Part shown: piece by piece, positions 8,470-17,966 of the stretch
Layout: every line of letters starts with the position of its first letter
Position numbering within the stretch: position 1 is the first letter of the stretch
Origin: Bifidobacterium sp. 7101
GTDB lineage: Bacteria > Actinomycetota > Actinomycetes > Actinomycetales > Bifidobacteriaceae
Length of the DNA: 64,000 nt
Assembly (NCBI RefSeq): GCF_000499285.1
Contig: NZ_AWUN01000001.1
Coordinates: 62,001-126,000 of the forward strand
Direction of reading: 5' to 3'
Notes under the pieces: generated by a model
The model's database searches: none
Seen by the model: the letters and a program-made list of their open reading frames with translations, nothing else
What the model was told of the DNA's origin: nothing
Made by a program: the position numbers and the translations under genes

Positions 8470-8484
8470 AGATTAGGCCATACT
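8470..8484. promoter_or_regulatory. Back-to-back -10 boxes of pmt and rsmI
   Basis: The minus strand shows TAATCT (8475-8470) before pmt. The plus strand shows CATACT (8479-8484) six bases before the rsmI ATG at 8491. Neither gene has an obvious RBS at the expected distance, so both are likely transcribed as leaderless mRNAs from overlapping promoters. Confidence 0.45.
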
Positions 8485-8490
8485 AAAGGC

Positions 8491-9453
8491 ATGAGCAGCA
8501 TGAATGGCCGGAGCGATGGACATATACAGGGCGGAGAAAGTCATGAGGAGTCGATTCCACCCAGTGTTTCACGTGGAATGGTGGTGCTGGCGGCCACGCC
8601 TATAGGCAATGTCGCCGATGCCTCGACACGATTGGTGAAGCTCCTGCAGTCGGCGGATCTGGTGGCAGCAGAGGACACGCGGAGGCTCTATGATTTGGCC
8701 AACCGGTTGGGGGTGCGCGTAGGCGGCAGGGTTATGGCTTATCACGATCACAATGAGAGGCGGATGGCTGACCCCATCCTGGACCAGGTTCGTGACGGGG
8801 CCTGCGCGCTGGTGGTTTCGGATGCGGGCATGCCCACTATCAACGATCCGGGCATGGCCATCGTCAGGCGAGCCATCGAACGAGGCATACCGGTCACCTG
8901 TGCTCCTGGGCCTAGCGCCGTACTGGACGCCCTGGCCCTCTCTGGCCTGCCCACCGACCGCTTCTGCTACGAGGGGTTTCTTCCCCGCCGACACCAGGAG
9001 CGGCTGCGGCATCTGCGCACCCTGCGCAGCGAGGAGCGGACCATGGTCTTCTACGAGACGCCCCACCGCATCGATCAGGCTATGCAGGACCTTCAGGAGG
9101 TCTTCGGCCCCGATAGGCTCATGGCCCTCTGCCGGGAGCTGACCAAGGAGCATGAGCAGATCCGGCGGGGCACAGTTGGCGACATCGTGCAATCCCTGCG
9201 AGAAGATCCCCCCAGGGGAGAGATGGTCCTGGTCGTGGCTGGTGCCTCCGCCCTGGAGGCCAGGCGCAACGATCCGGATGCTATGGATGACCAGCAGCTG
9301 GCCACTCTGGCACGTGATCTGGCCAGATCCGAGGGCCTGCGGCTCAAGGAGGCCATCGCCCGGGTGGCTGCGGAGCATCCCCTGACCGATGGTAGCCTGC
9401 CCAATCGCAAAAGGATTTATGCCTTGGCTGTTGAAGAGGATAAGGAGGACTGA
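8491..9453 (+). CDS. rsmI: 16S rRNA (cytidine(1402)-2'-O)-methyltransferase
   Basis: This 320-residue SAM-dependent methyltransferase of the tetrapyrrole methylase fold modifies C1402 in the decoding centre. Family motifs are clear: VLAATPIGNVADAS at the SAM-binding start, LVAAEDTRRLYDL, GMPTINDPGMAIVRRAI, CAPGPSAVLDAL, FYETPHRIDQAMQDL and GEMVLVVAG. ATG 8491 was chosen because a -10-like CATACT sits six bases upstream; ATG 8455 and internal ATG 8500 are in frame. About 29 residues precede the conserved core, more than in Escherichia coli. Its 3' end overlaps the convergent gene ending at 9417 by 37 bp. A parS-like 16-mer lies in its 5' coding region at 8565-8580. Confidence 0.95.
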   Translation: MSSMNGRSDGHIQGGESHEESIPPSVSRGMVVLAATPIGNVADASTRLVKLLQSADLVAAEDTRRLYDLANRLGVRVGGRVMAYHDHNERRMADPILDQVRDGACALVVSDAGMPTINDPGMAIVRRAIERGIPVTCAPGPSAVLDALALSGLPTDRFCYEGFLPRRHQERLRHLRTLRSEERTMVFYETPHRIDQAMQDLQEVFGPDRLMALCRELTKEHEQIRRGTVGDIVQSLREDPPRGEMVLVVAGASALEARRNDPDAMDDQQLATLARDLARSEGLRLKEAIARVAAEHPLTDGSLPNRKRIYALAVEEDKED

Positions 9454-9884
9454 TTCCCGTTCCCTTCATCAAGCAGCACCTCCAGTGCCCTGCGCACACC
9501 GGGTCCGCCTAGTTGGGAGACGGCCTCCAGCAGGGCCGGCGAGGCGGCGGGATTGGCTACCAGCCATCGACGCAGCTGCGGTTCTTCTCGGGCAATGGCC
9601 CAGAGGATGCTCGGGTCGGTCTCGGGGTCTGTGGCCATCAGGGCCGTCGGCACCAGAGGAGGCTCTGGCGGTGGGGCGCGCACCTCGGTCATTGGTCCCA
9701 AGCTATCGGAATCTTCTCGGTTCAAATTGTCTTCCGCCCAGGGGTGCGACCGGCTGCTGACGGCAGTCATGAGCCGGGCCATGCGTTCAGCAGCGGAGAA
9801 TCCACGACGGCCCCGATTCTGATTCCGATTCCAGTGTCGATGATGGCCATGACCGTGTCGGCCACCTCTCATCGCCTGGTTCAT
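9417..9884 (-). CDS. Variant leucine-rich-repeat (LRV-like) protein
   Basis: This 155-residue protein has a His-, Arg- and Gly-rich N-terminus, a proline-rich middle, and a C-terminal repeat-like domain (DPSILWAIAREEPQLRRWL, then VANPAASPALLEAVSQLGG). The domain resembles the short helical LRV-type repeats of many actinobacterial hypothetical proteins. No enzyme motif is present. Its start ATG overlaps the stop of the upstream gene by 4 nt (ATGA at 9881-9884), so the two are translationally coupled. Its end overlaps rsmI convergently. Function unknown; the repeat domain suggests protein binding. Confidence 0.75.
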   Translation of the reverse strand: MNQAMRGGRHGHGHHRHWNRNQNRGRRGFSAAERMARLMTAVSSRSHPWAEDNLNREDSDSLGPMTEVRAPPPEPPLVPTALMATDPETDPSILWAIAREEPQLRRWLVANPAASPALLEAVSQLGGPGVRRALEVLLDEGNGNQSSLSSSTAKA

Positions 9885-10615
9885 AGGATCGCCTTGAGTC
9901 GTCTTATGGTCTCCAGTCCTTGGGCGTGGCCAGGCCAGCGCGGGTTGGAGGACAGGAGCTCCTCGCAGGATCCGCAGCTGACCTGATACCGCTCCATGAG
10001 TTCATGCAAGACCGCCGTAATCTCCTCCCCGTTGCATCGGCCCGAGGAATCGCAGGCCAGATCGCAGGCCGTCCAGAGTGGCGAAGTCACCCAGAGCTTC
10101 CCGAGCTTCATCAGGTAGCGGGCATCCAGCTGTCGCTGGTGGGGTCGCAGGGGCCTGCCGTGAACCGGCGTGCGGAAGTGGGAGTTGGAGATGATGTCCA
10201 GCGTATCGGGGAATTGGCCGTTGATCCATATCCAGAGCGCCAGACCGCCGCATGCCGCTGCGCCGTAAGGAACCATGGGCGTGACGATGGAGGCGCGACC
10301 GTAGAGTCCCTCAGCCTGTTCGTTCAGGTAGCAGCAGGATTGGTCCAGACAGGTCACGATCCCTTCCTTCACCAGCAGGCTAAGGCTGAGCGGACCGGGC
10401 AGGTCCTCGGTTTGGATCAGGCTGGGCAGCGGTTTGGGTTCGGGGATCGGTGCCCCAAATTCGGCCGTAGAAGGACGGCTGCGGGTATGAGTCGGCGCTC
10501 CCCCGGCTTGTAGTGGTCGACTTGGCGGCTTGGTGGTAGCTCTAGGAGGGCGGCTGGCGCTAACGGCAGTGGTAGGCGTCCACGATGCTCCCCCGAGCGC
10601 GTGTTCTCGATTCAT
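9881..10615 (-). CDS. Hypothetical protein, cysteine-containing
   Basis: This is a 244-residue protein of unknown function. Residues 1-60 are low-complexity and rich in Pro, Thr and Arg. The remainder is more ordered, with the cysteine pairs CLDQSCCYLN and CDLACDSSGRCN and a final CGSCEELL segment, and a motif near LWIWINGQFPDTLDIISNSHF. The frame extends upstream into metG, but ATG 10615 is the sensible start because it keeps the gene out of metG and leaves a 138-bp divergent promoter region. It is coupled to the LRV-like gene by an ATGA overlap. The seven or more cysteines could bind metal or form disulfides, but no family was recognised. Confidence 0.7.
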   Translation of the reverse strand: MNREHALGGASWTPTTAVSASRPPRATTKPPSRPLQAGGAPTHTRSRPSTAEFGAPIPEPKPLPSLIQTEDLPGPLSLSLLVKEGIVTCLDQSCCYLNEQAEGLYGRASIVTPMVPYGAAACGGLALWIWINGQFPDTLDIISNSHFRTPVHGRPLRPHQRQLDARYLMKLGKLWVTSPLWTACDLACDSSGRCNGEEITAVLHELMERYQVSCGSCEELLSSNPRWPGHAQGLETIRRLKAIL

Positions 10616-10740
10616 GGTTCGACTGTAAATGGTCCTTCCCGGGTTTGCCTGAGGGAGAGCCAAATTTGTGCATTTGTGGATAATTCGCTTGCTCGGCGGC
10701 AGTCCTGTGGACGAGCAGGGGGATTGTAGGCCTGAGCCGA

Positions 10741-10754
10741 TAATCTTGCTGATA
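10741..10754 (+). promoter_or_regulatory. metG -10 box, leaderless start
   Basis: TAATCT at 10741-10746 is followed by exactly 7 nt and then the metG ATG at 10754. There is no RBS. Transcription would begin at or next to the A of the ATG. Confidence 0.55.
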
Positions 10755-12625
10755 TGAGTCATATCCTTGTTTCCGTCGCCTGGCCCTACGCGAATGGGCC
10801 CCGTCACATTGGCCACGTCGCTGGGTTCGGTGTTCCCTCGGACGTCTATGCACGCTACGAACGCATGAAGGGCAATGATGTCCTTATGGTTTCGGGGACT
10901 GACGAGCACGGCACTCCCATCCTGGTGGAGGCTGACGCCGAAGGTGTGGGACCTCAGGAGATCGCTGACCGTTACAATCGGGTCATCGTCAAGGATCTGT
11001 GCGATCTGGGGCTCAGCTATGACCTTTTCACCAGGACCACAACCGGCAATCATGAGAAGGTGGTGCAGGAGCTTTTCCGCCAGTGCCGGGCCAATGGCTA
11101 TATCTATGAGGGCCAGCAGAAGGTGGCCATATCGCCTTCCACGGGCCGGACCCTGCCGGACCGTTATATCGAGGGTACCTGCCCCATCTGTGGCGCCGAC
11201 GGCGCTCGCGGCGACCAATGCGACAACTGCGGTAACGAGCTGGATCCGGACGAGCTGATCAACCCTGTGTCCAAGATCAATGGGGAGACCCCTCGGTTTG
11301 AGGAGTCAAAGCACTTCTTCCTTGATCTTCCCGCTCTGGCCGAGGCCAACCTGGCCTGGCTGAAGACCCGCAAGGGCTGGCGCAGCAATGTGCTCAACTT
11401 CTCCCTGGGGCTCTTCAAGGAGGTCAAGCCGCGGGCCATCACGCGCGACATCGACTGGGGGATTCCCGTACCTGTGGACGGCTGGGTCGACGACCCCAAC
11501 AAGAAGCTCTATGTCTGGTTCGATGCCGTCATCGGCTACCTGTCGGCATCCATCGAGTGGGCCCGCCGTCAGGGCGACCCCGAGGCCTGGCGCAAGTGGT
11601 GGAATGACCCCAAGGCACTGGGCTACTACTTCATGGGCAAGGACAACATCACTTTCCATTCGCAGATCTGGCCCTCGGAGATTCTGGCCTACAACGGCCA
11701 GGGTTCCAAGGGCGGACAGCCGGGATCCTACGGCAAACTCAACCTGCCTGAGCAGGTGGTGGCCAGCGAGTTCATGACCATGGAGGGCAAGAAGTTCAGC
11801 TCCTCCAGGGGCATCGTCATCTATGTCAAGGACATCCTGGCACGCTATCCGGTCGATGCAGTCCGCTACTACATTTCCATCGCCGGGCCGGAGACTTCGG
11901 ACTCGGACTTCACCTGGGCTGAGTTCGTCCGACACAACAACGAGGAGCTGGCCGCCTCCTGGGGCAACTTGGTCAACCGCGTGGCCAACCTGCTCAACAA
12001 GGACTTCGGCAGCATCCCCCACATCGAGGAGGACTGGCTGACCGAGGAGGACAACGCCCTGCTGGACCGCAGCCTGCAGGCCTTCGATACCGTGGGGTCT
12101 CTGATCGAGAATCACCGTCAGAAGGCCGCCCTGGTCGAGGCCATGGCTCTGGTTGGCGACATCAACAAGTACATCTCCGCCCAGGAGCCTTGGAAAATTA
12201 AGGATGACCAGAACCGATTGGCTGCTGTCCTGCATACCGCCGCCCAGGCCGTGCTGGATGCCAACATCATGCTGGCCCCCTTCCTGCCTCATGCCTCTCA
12301 ACGGGTCTGGGAGACCATGGGCGGCAAGGGCACCTTCTCACCCTTACCCCATGTCGAGGAGGTTGACGACCTGGACCGGTCCGACTTCCACTATCCCATC
12401 ATCACCGGCGACTATAGGCTGGGGGAGACGGTCCATCCTTGGGCTCGTGAGCCCCTTAGGGACGGTACGCCGATTGATCGGCCCACACCCATCTTCCCGC
12501 GCATTCCCAAGGAAGCCGTGCAGGAGGAGCTGGACCGCTTCCAGGAGCAGCTGGACCGCCGCAAGGCCAAGGAGCGCGCCAGATTCGAGGCCGAGCAGGC
12601 CAAGCTGGGCGACCAGGGCAAGTAA
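10754..12625 (+). CDS. metG: Methionyl-tRNA synthetase
   Basis: This 623-residue class I aminoacyl-tRNA synthetase charges tRNA-Met. The N-terminal [20 protein letters not shown] holds the HIGH motif. A zinc knuckle follows with CPIC and CDNC cysteine pairs, and the KMSKS equivalent is KKFSSSRG. The region [15 protein letters not shown] is also characteristic. The C-terminus is a charged, coiled-coil-prone helix ([19 protein letters not shown]) and has no EMAP-like dimerisation domain. Two parts of the gene (11042-11073 and 11505-11557) recur in the mosaic remnant at 6506-6586. A leaderless promoter precedes the gene. Confidence 0.98.
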   Translation: MSHILVSVAWPYANGPRHIGHVAGFGVPSDVYARYERMKGNDVLMVSGTDEHGTPILVEADAEGVGPQEIADRYNRVIVKDLCDLGLSYDLFTRTTTGNHEKVVQELFRQCRANGYIYEGQQKVAISPSTGRTLPDRYIEGTCPICGADGARGDQCDNCGNELDPDELINPVSKINGETPRFEESKHFFLDLPALAEANLAWLKTRKGWRSNVLNFSLGLFKEVKPRAITRDIDWGIPVPVDGWVDDPNKKLYVWFDAVIGYLSASIEWARRQGDPEAWRKWWNDPKALGYYFMGKDNITFHSQIWPSEILAYNGQGSKGGQPGSYGKLNLPEQVVASEFMTMEGKKFSSSRGIVIYVKDILARYPVDAVRYYISIAGPETSDSDFTWAEFVRHNNEELAASWGNLVNRVANLLNKDFGSIPHIEEDWLTEEDNALLDRSLQAFDTVGSLIENHRQKAALVEAMALVGDINKYISAQEPWKIKDDQNRLAAVLHTAAQAVLDANIMLAPFLPHASQRVWETMGGKGTFSPLPHVEEVDDLDRSDFHYPIITGDYRLGETVHPWAREPLRDGTPIDRPTPIFPRIPKEAVQEELDRFQEQLDRRKAKERARFEAEQAKLGDQGK

Positions 12626-12790
12626 ACAGTCGACGCGCCCGGGACGGTATTCGTGATTCACAGAGAACTTTGAGGTTTTCGGACACTTCCTCCAAGGTAG
12701 CGCTGGTTATATTTGTTCTGTCGGTTGAGGTACTGGCCGATGGGGGTCATGCGGCCCCGATAACTGAACCCCTTCTTCTCTCTCTTCTCG

Positions 12791-12820
12791 CCCGGCGGCT
12801 CTTCGAACCGCCGGGTTCTT
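12791..12820 (+). terminator. Rho-independent terminator after metG
   Basis: CCCGGCGG (12791-12798) pairs with CCGCCGGG (12808-12815) around a 9-nt loop, followed by TTCTTTC. It lies between metG and the phosphorylase gene. The rest of 12626-12850 holds no recognisable gene. A TAGGAT box (12838-12843) 8 nt before ATG 12852 could start a leaderless message downstream of the terminator. Confidence 0.75.
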
Positions 12821-12851
12821 TCGTCATGGAAGACTCATAGGATGAGTAACC

Positions 12852-15800
12852 ATGAAGGTTGCCCAATTCGCCTGTGTGCTCTTCGATCTGGACGGGGTGC
12901 TGGTGCCCACGACCATCCTGCACAAGGCCGCCTGGAAGGCGTTGTTCGATCAGGTCCTGCCCGCGAACGTCCCAGCCTACACGGAGCAGGACTACTACGC
13001 TTACGTGGATGGCCGGCCCCGCTATGACGGTGTCGACGCCCTGTTGCGCAGCAGGGGCATCGAGCTGGACTGGGGCAACCCCGACGACGATCCGCAGCTG
13101 GACACCGTCTGCGGATACGGCAATCGCAAGAACATGACCTTTGAGCGGATGCTGAAGCAGAAGGGCATCGATCCCTACCCGGACACGGTGGATCTGCTCA
13201 GGCACCTGCGCACCGACAAGAAGCGTCTGGCTGTGGTGTCCAGTTCGCGCAACACGGCCCAGGTCCTCCAGGCTGCCGGGATTGCCGGATACTTCGATAC
13301 CGTGGTGGACGGCAATCTCAAGGACAAGATGGGTCTTCAGGGTAAGCCTGCTCCGGACACCTACGCCTATGCGGCCAAGGTGCTTGGACTGCGTAATGAG
13401 GATGCTGTTGTGGTCGAGGACGCCATCTCTGGCGTGGCCGCCGGTCATGCGGGCAGGTTCGGCCTGGTTGTGGGCGTGAACAGGGGGGCCGGCCGTGAGC
13501 AGCTGCTCAAGGCAGGTGCGGACCTGGTGGTGGACCAGCTGATCGAACTGATCGACGATGATGCTAGCGAGCGTGGGCAGAGGGAGGACCCCAGTCTGGA
13601 TGAGGATCGCTTCCCTGTGGAGGACTGGGGGCTCAGCGAGGTCGGTCGGCCCGACGCGGTCAGCGCCACGATTTTCTCAGTCACCAACGGCTCTGTCGGC
13701 GTCAGGGGCGAAGGCGGCGGGGAACGCTGCCTGGGCAACGGTACTTTCCTGAGCGGCTTCCATGACACCTTCCGGATAGCCCATCCCGAAAGCGCCTACG
13801 GATATGCCAAGGTGGGTCAGCTGATCCAGGGGGTGCCCGATGCCTCGGACTTCACCCTCAAGGTGGAGGGGCTGCCCTTGGGTCGGCCGGAGAAGACCAC
13901 TCAGCGTCTGGACTTCCGAACCGGAATCGCGACCACCACCAATCTGTACGATCTGGGCCACGGCATCCACCTGAAGACCGTGCTCACCCGCATGGTCTGC
14001 CTGTATGACCGCAGCCTGAGCGTCTGCACGCTGACTGTTGAGTCGCCCGACCAGGACATGGCTGTGGTGGTCGAGGGACCGGTCAACGCCGACAACCCCC
14101 GCCATGTCAACTCCAGTGACCCCCGAAAGTCGACCTTTGTGGACGGCTGCGGAATCCATGAAGTGCTGGACAATGCGGTCTACGGTGAGCTGAGTGCGGA
14201 TTGCAGGGTCTATCGCTGCAATAATTCACGGCTCAGCCTGGCCCTGGGCGTCCGGCAGTTCAGGGACGGACGGCCTGTCGAGGGATCCGGCTGGCGCATG
14301 GACGTGCCCAAGGGCGGTTCCACCCGTCTGGTCCGTTACGCCGTCTACCGCAGTCACCCCATTCTTCCGGCCGGCACCAGCGGCAACGGTCTGGTTGTGC
14401 AGACCCGGGGCGAGGGGACCAGGAATCTGGTCGAGGACTGCCGCGATCGGCTGGAGGAAGTCAGCACCCTTTCTCTGGATGAGCTGGAGCAGCGTCAGCG
14501 CGAGTGGCTGGACAGATTCTGGCAGCGGCAGGATATCCGCATCCAGGCCGACGATGGCGGTCGCACCCAGCAGATGGTGCGTTGGGAACTCTTCCAGCTG
14601 GCCCAGTCCACGGCCCAGATCGAGAACGGGGTAGGCGCCAAGGGCCTGAGCGGATCCGGCTACAGCGGCCACTACTTCTGGGACACTGAAATCTACATTC
14701 TCCCCTTCCTGATTTATTCGGCCCCTGCCCGGGCAAGAGCAGTCCTTCACTATCGCTACCTGATGCTGCCGGCGGCCAGGCGCAGGGCCTGCGCGCTCAA
14801 TTTGAACGGTGCCCTCTTCCCCTGGAGGACCATTGACGGCGAGGAGGCCTCTGCCTATTTCCCCACGGGCACGGCCCAGTACCACATCGATGCCGACATC
14901 GCCTACGCGGTGGCCCAGTATGTGCAGGTCACCGGCGATGAAGACTTCCTGCAGGCCGAGGGCATCGACATCCTGGTGGAGACGGCCCGTCTCTGGATGG
15001 GCCTGGGACGGTACAAGGAGGACGGCCGCTTCCACATCCACTGTGTGACCGGCCCCGACGAGTATACGGTCCTGGTTGACGACAACCTTTACACCAACCA
15101 GATGGCCCGGTTCAACCTTCTGGCCGCTTACAAGGCCTACCAGTCCCTGTGCGAGAAGCACCCGGATCTGATCGGCGGCATACGTGAAAGGCTGCATTTC
15201 GACGACGATGAGGCCGCCAAGTGGTCTCGTGCGGCTGAGGCCATGTTCGTCCCCTTCGACGATCAGGAGGGGGTCCATGCCCAGGATGCCCAGTTCATGC
15301 AACGCCCCCGCTGGCACTTCGACCGGTTTACGGCCAGGCCCCTGCTGCTGCACTACCATCCGTTGGTCATTTACCGGCACAAGGTGCTCAAGCAGACCGA
15401 CGTGGTCATGGCCCTCTACCTGCTCAGCTCCTGGTTCACTCCGGAGCAGAAGCTGGCTGATTTCGACTACTACGATCCACTGACCACCGGGGATTCGACC
15501 CTGTCTGCAGCCTCCCAGTCCATCCTCGCCGCCGAGGTGGGGCATGAACAGTTGGCCATGCAGTACTTCCGTCGGTCCTTGTTTACGGACGTGGACGATC
15601 TGCATGCCAATACGACCGATGGTATCCATCTGGCCGCCTGCGGAGGCGTCTGGTCCAGCCTGGTCTGCGGCTTCGGCGGCCTGCGGGACACCGGCGGGAC
15701 CGGGCTGAGCATCGACCCCCACCTGCCTTCATCCTGGCGCTCGCTGACCTACCAGCTAGAGGTGCGGGGCACCAGGTTCCAGGTTGTCGTAACATCAGAC

Positions 15801-15872
15801 GGTGTCGATCTGAAACGCTTGTCAGGACCTGAGTTGGACCTTCTGGTCCAGGGGCACCCACGTCGCATATGA
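12852..15872 (+). CDS. Beta-phosphoglucomutase / GH65 disaccharide phosphorylase fusion
   Basis: This 1006-residue protein has two parts. Residues 1 to about 230 form a HAD-type beta-phosphoglucomutase with FDLDGVLVPT as motif I, AVVSSSRNT as motif II, a conserved Lys (KPAPDTY) and VVEDAISGVAAG as motif IV. Residues from about 255 onward form a GH65 inverting phosphorylase with PVEDWGLSEVG, GHYFWDTEIYILPF and the catalytic acid in VTGPDEY (Glu737). GH65 enzymes release beta-glucose 1-phosphate from trehalose, maltose or kojibiose with phosphate. The fused mutase would turn this into glucose 6-phosphate without free intermediate. The exact disaccharide is uncertain. No signal peptide is present. 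It is preceded by AGGATGAG. Confidence 0.93.
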   Translation: MKVAQFACVLFDLDGVLVPTTILHKAAWKALFDQVLPANVPAYTEQDYYAYVDGRPRYDGVDALLRSRGIELDWGNPDDDPQLDTVCGYGNRKNMTFERMLKQKGIDPYPDTVDLLRHLRTDKKRLAVVSSSRNTAQVLQAAGIAGYFDTVVDGNLKDKMGLQGKPAPDTYAYAAKVLGLRNEDAVVVEDAISGVAAGHAGRFGLVVGVNRGAGREQLLKAGADLVVDQLIELIDDDASERGQREDPSLDEDRFPVEDWGLSEVGRPDAVSATIFSVTNGSVGVRGEGGGERCLGNGTFLSGFHDTFRIAHPESAYGYAKVGQLIQGVPDASDFTLKVEGLPLGRPEKTTQRLDFRTGIATTTNLYDLGHGIHLKTVLTRMVCLYDRSLSVCTLTVESPDQDMAVVVEGPVNADNPRHVNSSDPRKSTFVDGCGIHEVLDNAVYGELSADCRVYRCNNSRLSLALGVRQFRDGRPVEGSGWRMDVPKGGSTRLVRYAVYRSHPILPAGTSGNGLVVQTRGEGTRNLVEDCRDRLEEVSTLSLDELEQRQREWLDRFWQRQDIRIQADDGGRTQQMVRWELFQLAQSTAQIENGVGAKGLSGSGYSGHYFWDTEIYILPFLIYSAPARARAVLHYRYLMLPAARRRACALNLNGALFPWRTIDGEEASAYFPTGTAQYHIDADIAYAVAQYVQVTGDEDFLQAEGIDILVETARLWMGLGRYKEDGRFHIHCVTGPDEYTVLVDDNLYTNQMARFNLLAAYKAYQSLCEKHPDLIGGIRERLHFDDDEAAKWSRAAEAMFVPFDDQEGVHAQDAQFMQRPRWHFDRFTARPLLLHYHPLVIYRHKVLKQTDVVMALYLLSSWFTPEQKLADFDYYDPLTTGDSTLSAASQSILAAEVGHEQLAMQYFRRSLFTDVDDLHANTTDGIHLAACGGVWSSLVCGFGGLRDTGGTGLSIDPHLPSSWRSLTYQLEVRGTRFQVVVTSDGVDLKRLSGPELDLLVQGHPRRI

Positions 15873-15910
15873 TCTCCGGATTCTAGGTCTAGACACGCCG
15901 AGAGCCGGGG

Positions 15911-15938
15911 TTGCATCTGGTTGAGGCTCCAATAAAAT
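15911..15938 (+). promoter_or_regulatory. Probable promoter of the ABC exporter pair
   Basis: TTGCAT (15911-15916) and TAAAAT (15933-15938) are 16 nt apart. The 5' UTR would be about 155 nt. No further element was seen in 15873-16098. Confidence 0.45.
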
Positions 15939-16098
15939 AGGCCACGCTTGGACGAATCCAGGGCGGACGCGCGCGGCCTTGCGGCGGTGAAGAACATAGC
16001 CGAGCGTCATCATCGGTCAGTCACACTCCCGGACGGTCACGGCAATGAGAAGAGACCAGATCAGAGAAGCTCAACAGGGAACGTGAGGGTGTCCTCCA

Positions 16099-17937
16099 AT
16101 GTACGTCGATTCTGCGAAGAATCAGCACAGCAACAACCTTCGATGGATTCTCCCCTACTGCAGGCCGGACGCCGGTAGAATCGCCGCCGCCCTCGTGCTC
16201 TTTGCGGGGGATAAGGTCCTGGTCATGCTTATGCCCATTCTGGCAGGCATGATTGTGGATCAGGTCATTGGCCAGGGGCATGAGGATCGGCTGCCCAAGC
16301 TTTGTTTCGCCATGATAGCCGTCACCCTTGGTCGTAGCATCTGCCGCTATGGCTATCAGATGTTCATGGAGCGGTTCGGCCAGAACACCATCTATCGACT
16401 GGTCAGCGACGAGTACGAAAAGCTCCACGACATGGACTTCACCTACTTCAACCACACCCGTAATGGCGACATCATGAGCCGGATGACCTCGGACACCGAT
16501 GCCATCCGCCACTTCGTCTCCTGGGTCTCCTACAACATCCTGGATGCTGTCTGCCTCTTTGCCGGGTCCCTGGCCGTCATGTTCACCATCGAATGGCGGC
16601 TGGCCCTGGCCTTGCTGGCTGTGACCCCATTCCTCTTCTACTTCACCTGGCAGCTCTCCAAGCACGCCCACCCGCTCTTCTACGCCATCCGCAACTCGCT
16701 GGCATCCCTTAATTCCATGGTCGAGGAGAACATCGAGGGCAACCGGGTGGTCAAGGCCTTCGTTCGCGAGCCTTATGAGACCGAGAAGTTCGATCAGCAC
16801 AACGATGACTACATGCAGCGCAATATGGACTCCGCCCGCAACAGCCGCACCTACATGCCCTGGCTGGACGGCTGCTCCTACATGCTCCAGCTGATCACCC
16901 TGATTCTGGGCGGCTGGTTGGTCATCTGCCAGCAGATGACCCTGGGCGCCCTGGTCTCTTTCAACAGCTTCCTGTGGATGATTGACGGCCCGGTGCGCCA
17001 GTCCGGCTGGCTGATCAACGACGTGGAGCGCTTCAACGCCTCCTGCGTCAAGATCCGTCGGCTGCTGACGGCCGAGCCCAGGATCGTCGAGCGCAAGAAC
17101 GCCCAGGCCGGCGTAGTCCAGGCGGCCACGGTCCGTGCCAAGGTCAACGGCGAGCAGACCGAGGACCCGGTGAGGATCCGTGGGGACATCCGCTTCGACC
17201 ACGTCAGCTTCGCCTTCCCCGACGATCCGGAGACCCCCATCCTCAAGGACATCGACTTCCACGTGGCGGCCGGCACCCGGCTGGGCATACTGGGGGAGAC
17301 CGGCTCGGGCAAGTCCACCCTGGTCAGCCTGGTGGCCCGCTTCTACGACCCCACCGTGGGACATGTGCTCATCGACGGAATCGATGCCAGGCAGTGGCCC
17401 CTGGACCTGCTGCGGCGCCAGGTCAACATCGTGGCCCAGGACACTTTCCTCTTCTCGGACACCATCGGCGACAACATCGCCTTCGGGGCCCAGCGCGACG
17501 ACGAGCAGTACGTCAGGACCATGGCCTCCATGGCCGGCGCTGACTCATTCATCAGCCGGATGCCCGAGGGCTACGACACCGTGGTGGGCGAGCGCGGCGT
17601 GGGCCTGTCGGGCGGGCAGAAGCAGCGGCTCAGTCTGGCCCGAGCTCTGGCCGACGACCCGGCCATCCTGATCATGGACGACACCACATCGGCCGTCGAT
17701 ATGGAGACCGAGGCCACCATCCAGCGGCATCTGCAGGAGATGGAGGGCACCAGGACCATGGTCACCATCGCCCACAGGATCTCCTCCATCAAGGATTCCG
17801 ACCTGATCCTGGTCCTGGATCACGGCAGAATCGTAGAACGCGGGTCCCATGAGGATCTGGTCCACGCCCATGGCCGCTACTACCGGATCTACCGTAAGCA
17901 GCTGGGGCTGCAATCCGGACAGTCAGCGGGATTCTGA
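16099..17937 (+). CDS. ABC exporter half-transporter with degenerate Walker B Glu
   Basis: This 612-residue half-transporter has an N-terminal six-helix exporter domain (about residues 20-330) and a C-terminal ATPase. Walker A is GETGSGKSTL, the signature is canonical LSGGQ, and the H-loop is TIAHR. Walker B reads ILIMDDTTSAVD, where Asp replaces the catalytic Glu. In the known heterodimeric exporters (BmrCD, TM287/288 type) one subunit has such a non-catalytic Walker B, so this protein should supply the degenerate half-site. It ends 29 bp before its partner gene. Such pairs export drugs, lipids or peptides; the substrate here is unknown. Confidence 0.93.
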   Translation: MYVDSAKNQHSNNLRWILPYCRPDAGRIAAALVLFAGDKVLVMLMPILAGMIVDQVIGQGHEDRLPKLCFAMIAVTLGRSICRYGYQMFMERFGQNTIYRLVSDEYEKLHDMDFTYFNHTRNGDIMSRMTSDTDAIRHFVSWVSYNILDAVCLFAGSLAVMFTIEWRLALALLAVTPFLFYFTWQLSKHAHPLFYAIRNSLASLNSMVEENIEGNRVVKAFVREPYETEKFDQHNDDYMQRNMDSARNSRTYMPWLDGCSYMLQLITLILGGWLVICQQMTLGALVSFNSFLWMIDGPVRQSGWLINDVERFNASCVKIRRLLTAEPRIVERKNAQAGVVQAATVRAKVNGEQTEDPVRIRGDIRFDHVSFAFPDDPETPILKDIDFHVAAGTRLGILGETGSGKSTLVSLVARFYDPTVGHVLIDGIDARQWPLDLLRRQVNIVAQDTFLFSDTIGDNIAFGAQRDDEQYVRTMASMAGADSFISRMPEGYDTVVGERGVGLSGGQKQRLSLARALADDPAILIMDDTTSAVDMETEATIQRHLQEMEGTRTMVTIAHRISSIKDSDLILVLDHGRIVERGSHEDLVHAHGRYYRIYRKQLGLQSGQSAGF

Positions 17938-17966
17938 CACATCAGCAGGCTTGACAAGGTGAGACG

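Noticed and set aside
10616-11218. Upstream extension of the cysteine-rich gene into metG
   Set aside because: The extension is antisense to metG and low in plausible protein character; ATG 10615 is sufficient.
14226-15722. A 498-codon open frame antisense to the GH65 domain
   Set aside because: No motif or start signal; the GH65 domain on the plus strand is certain.
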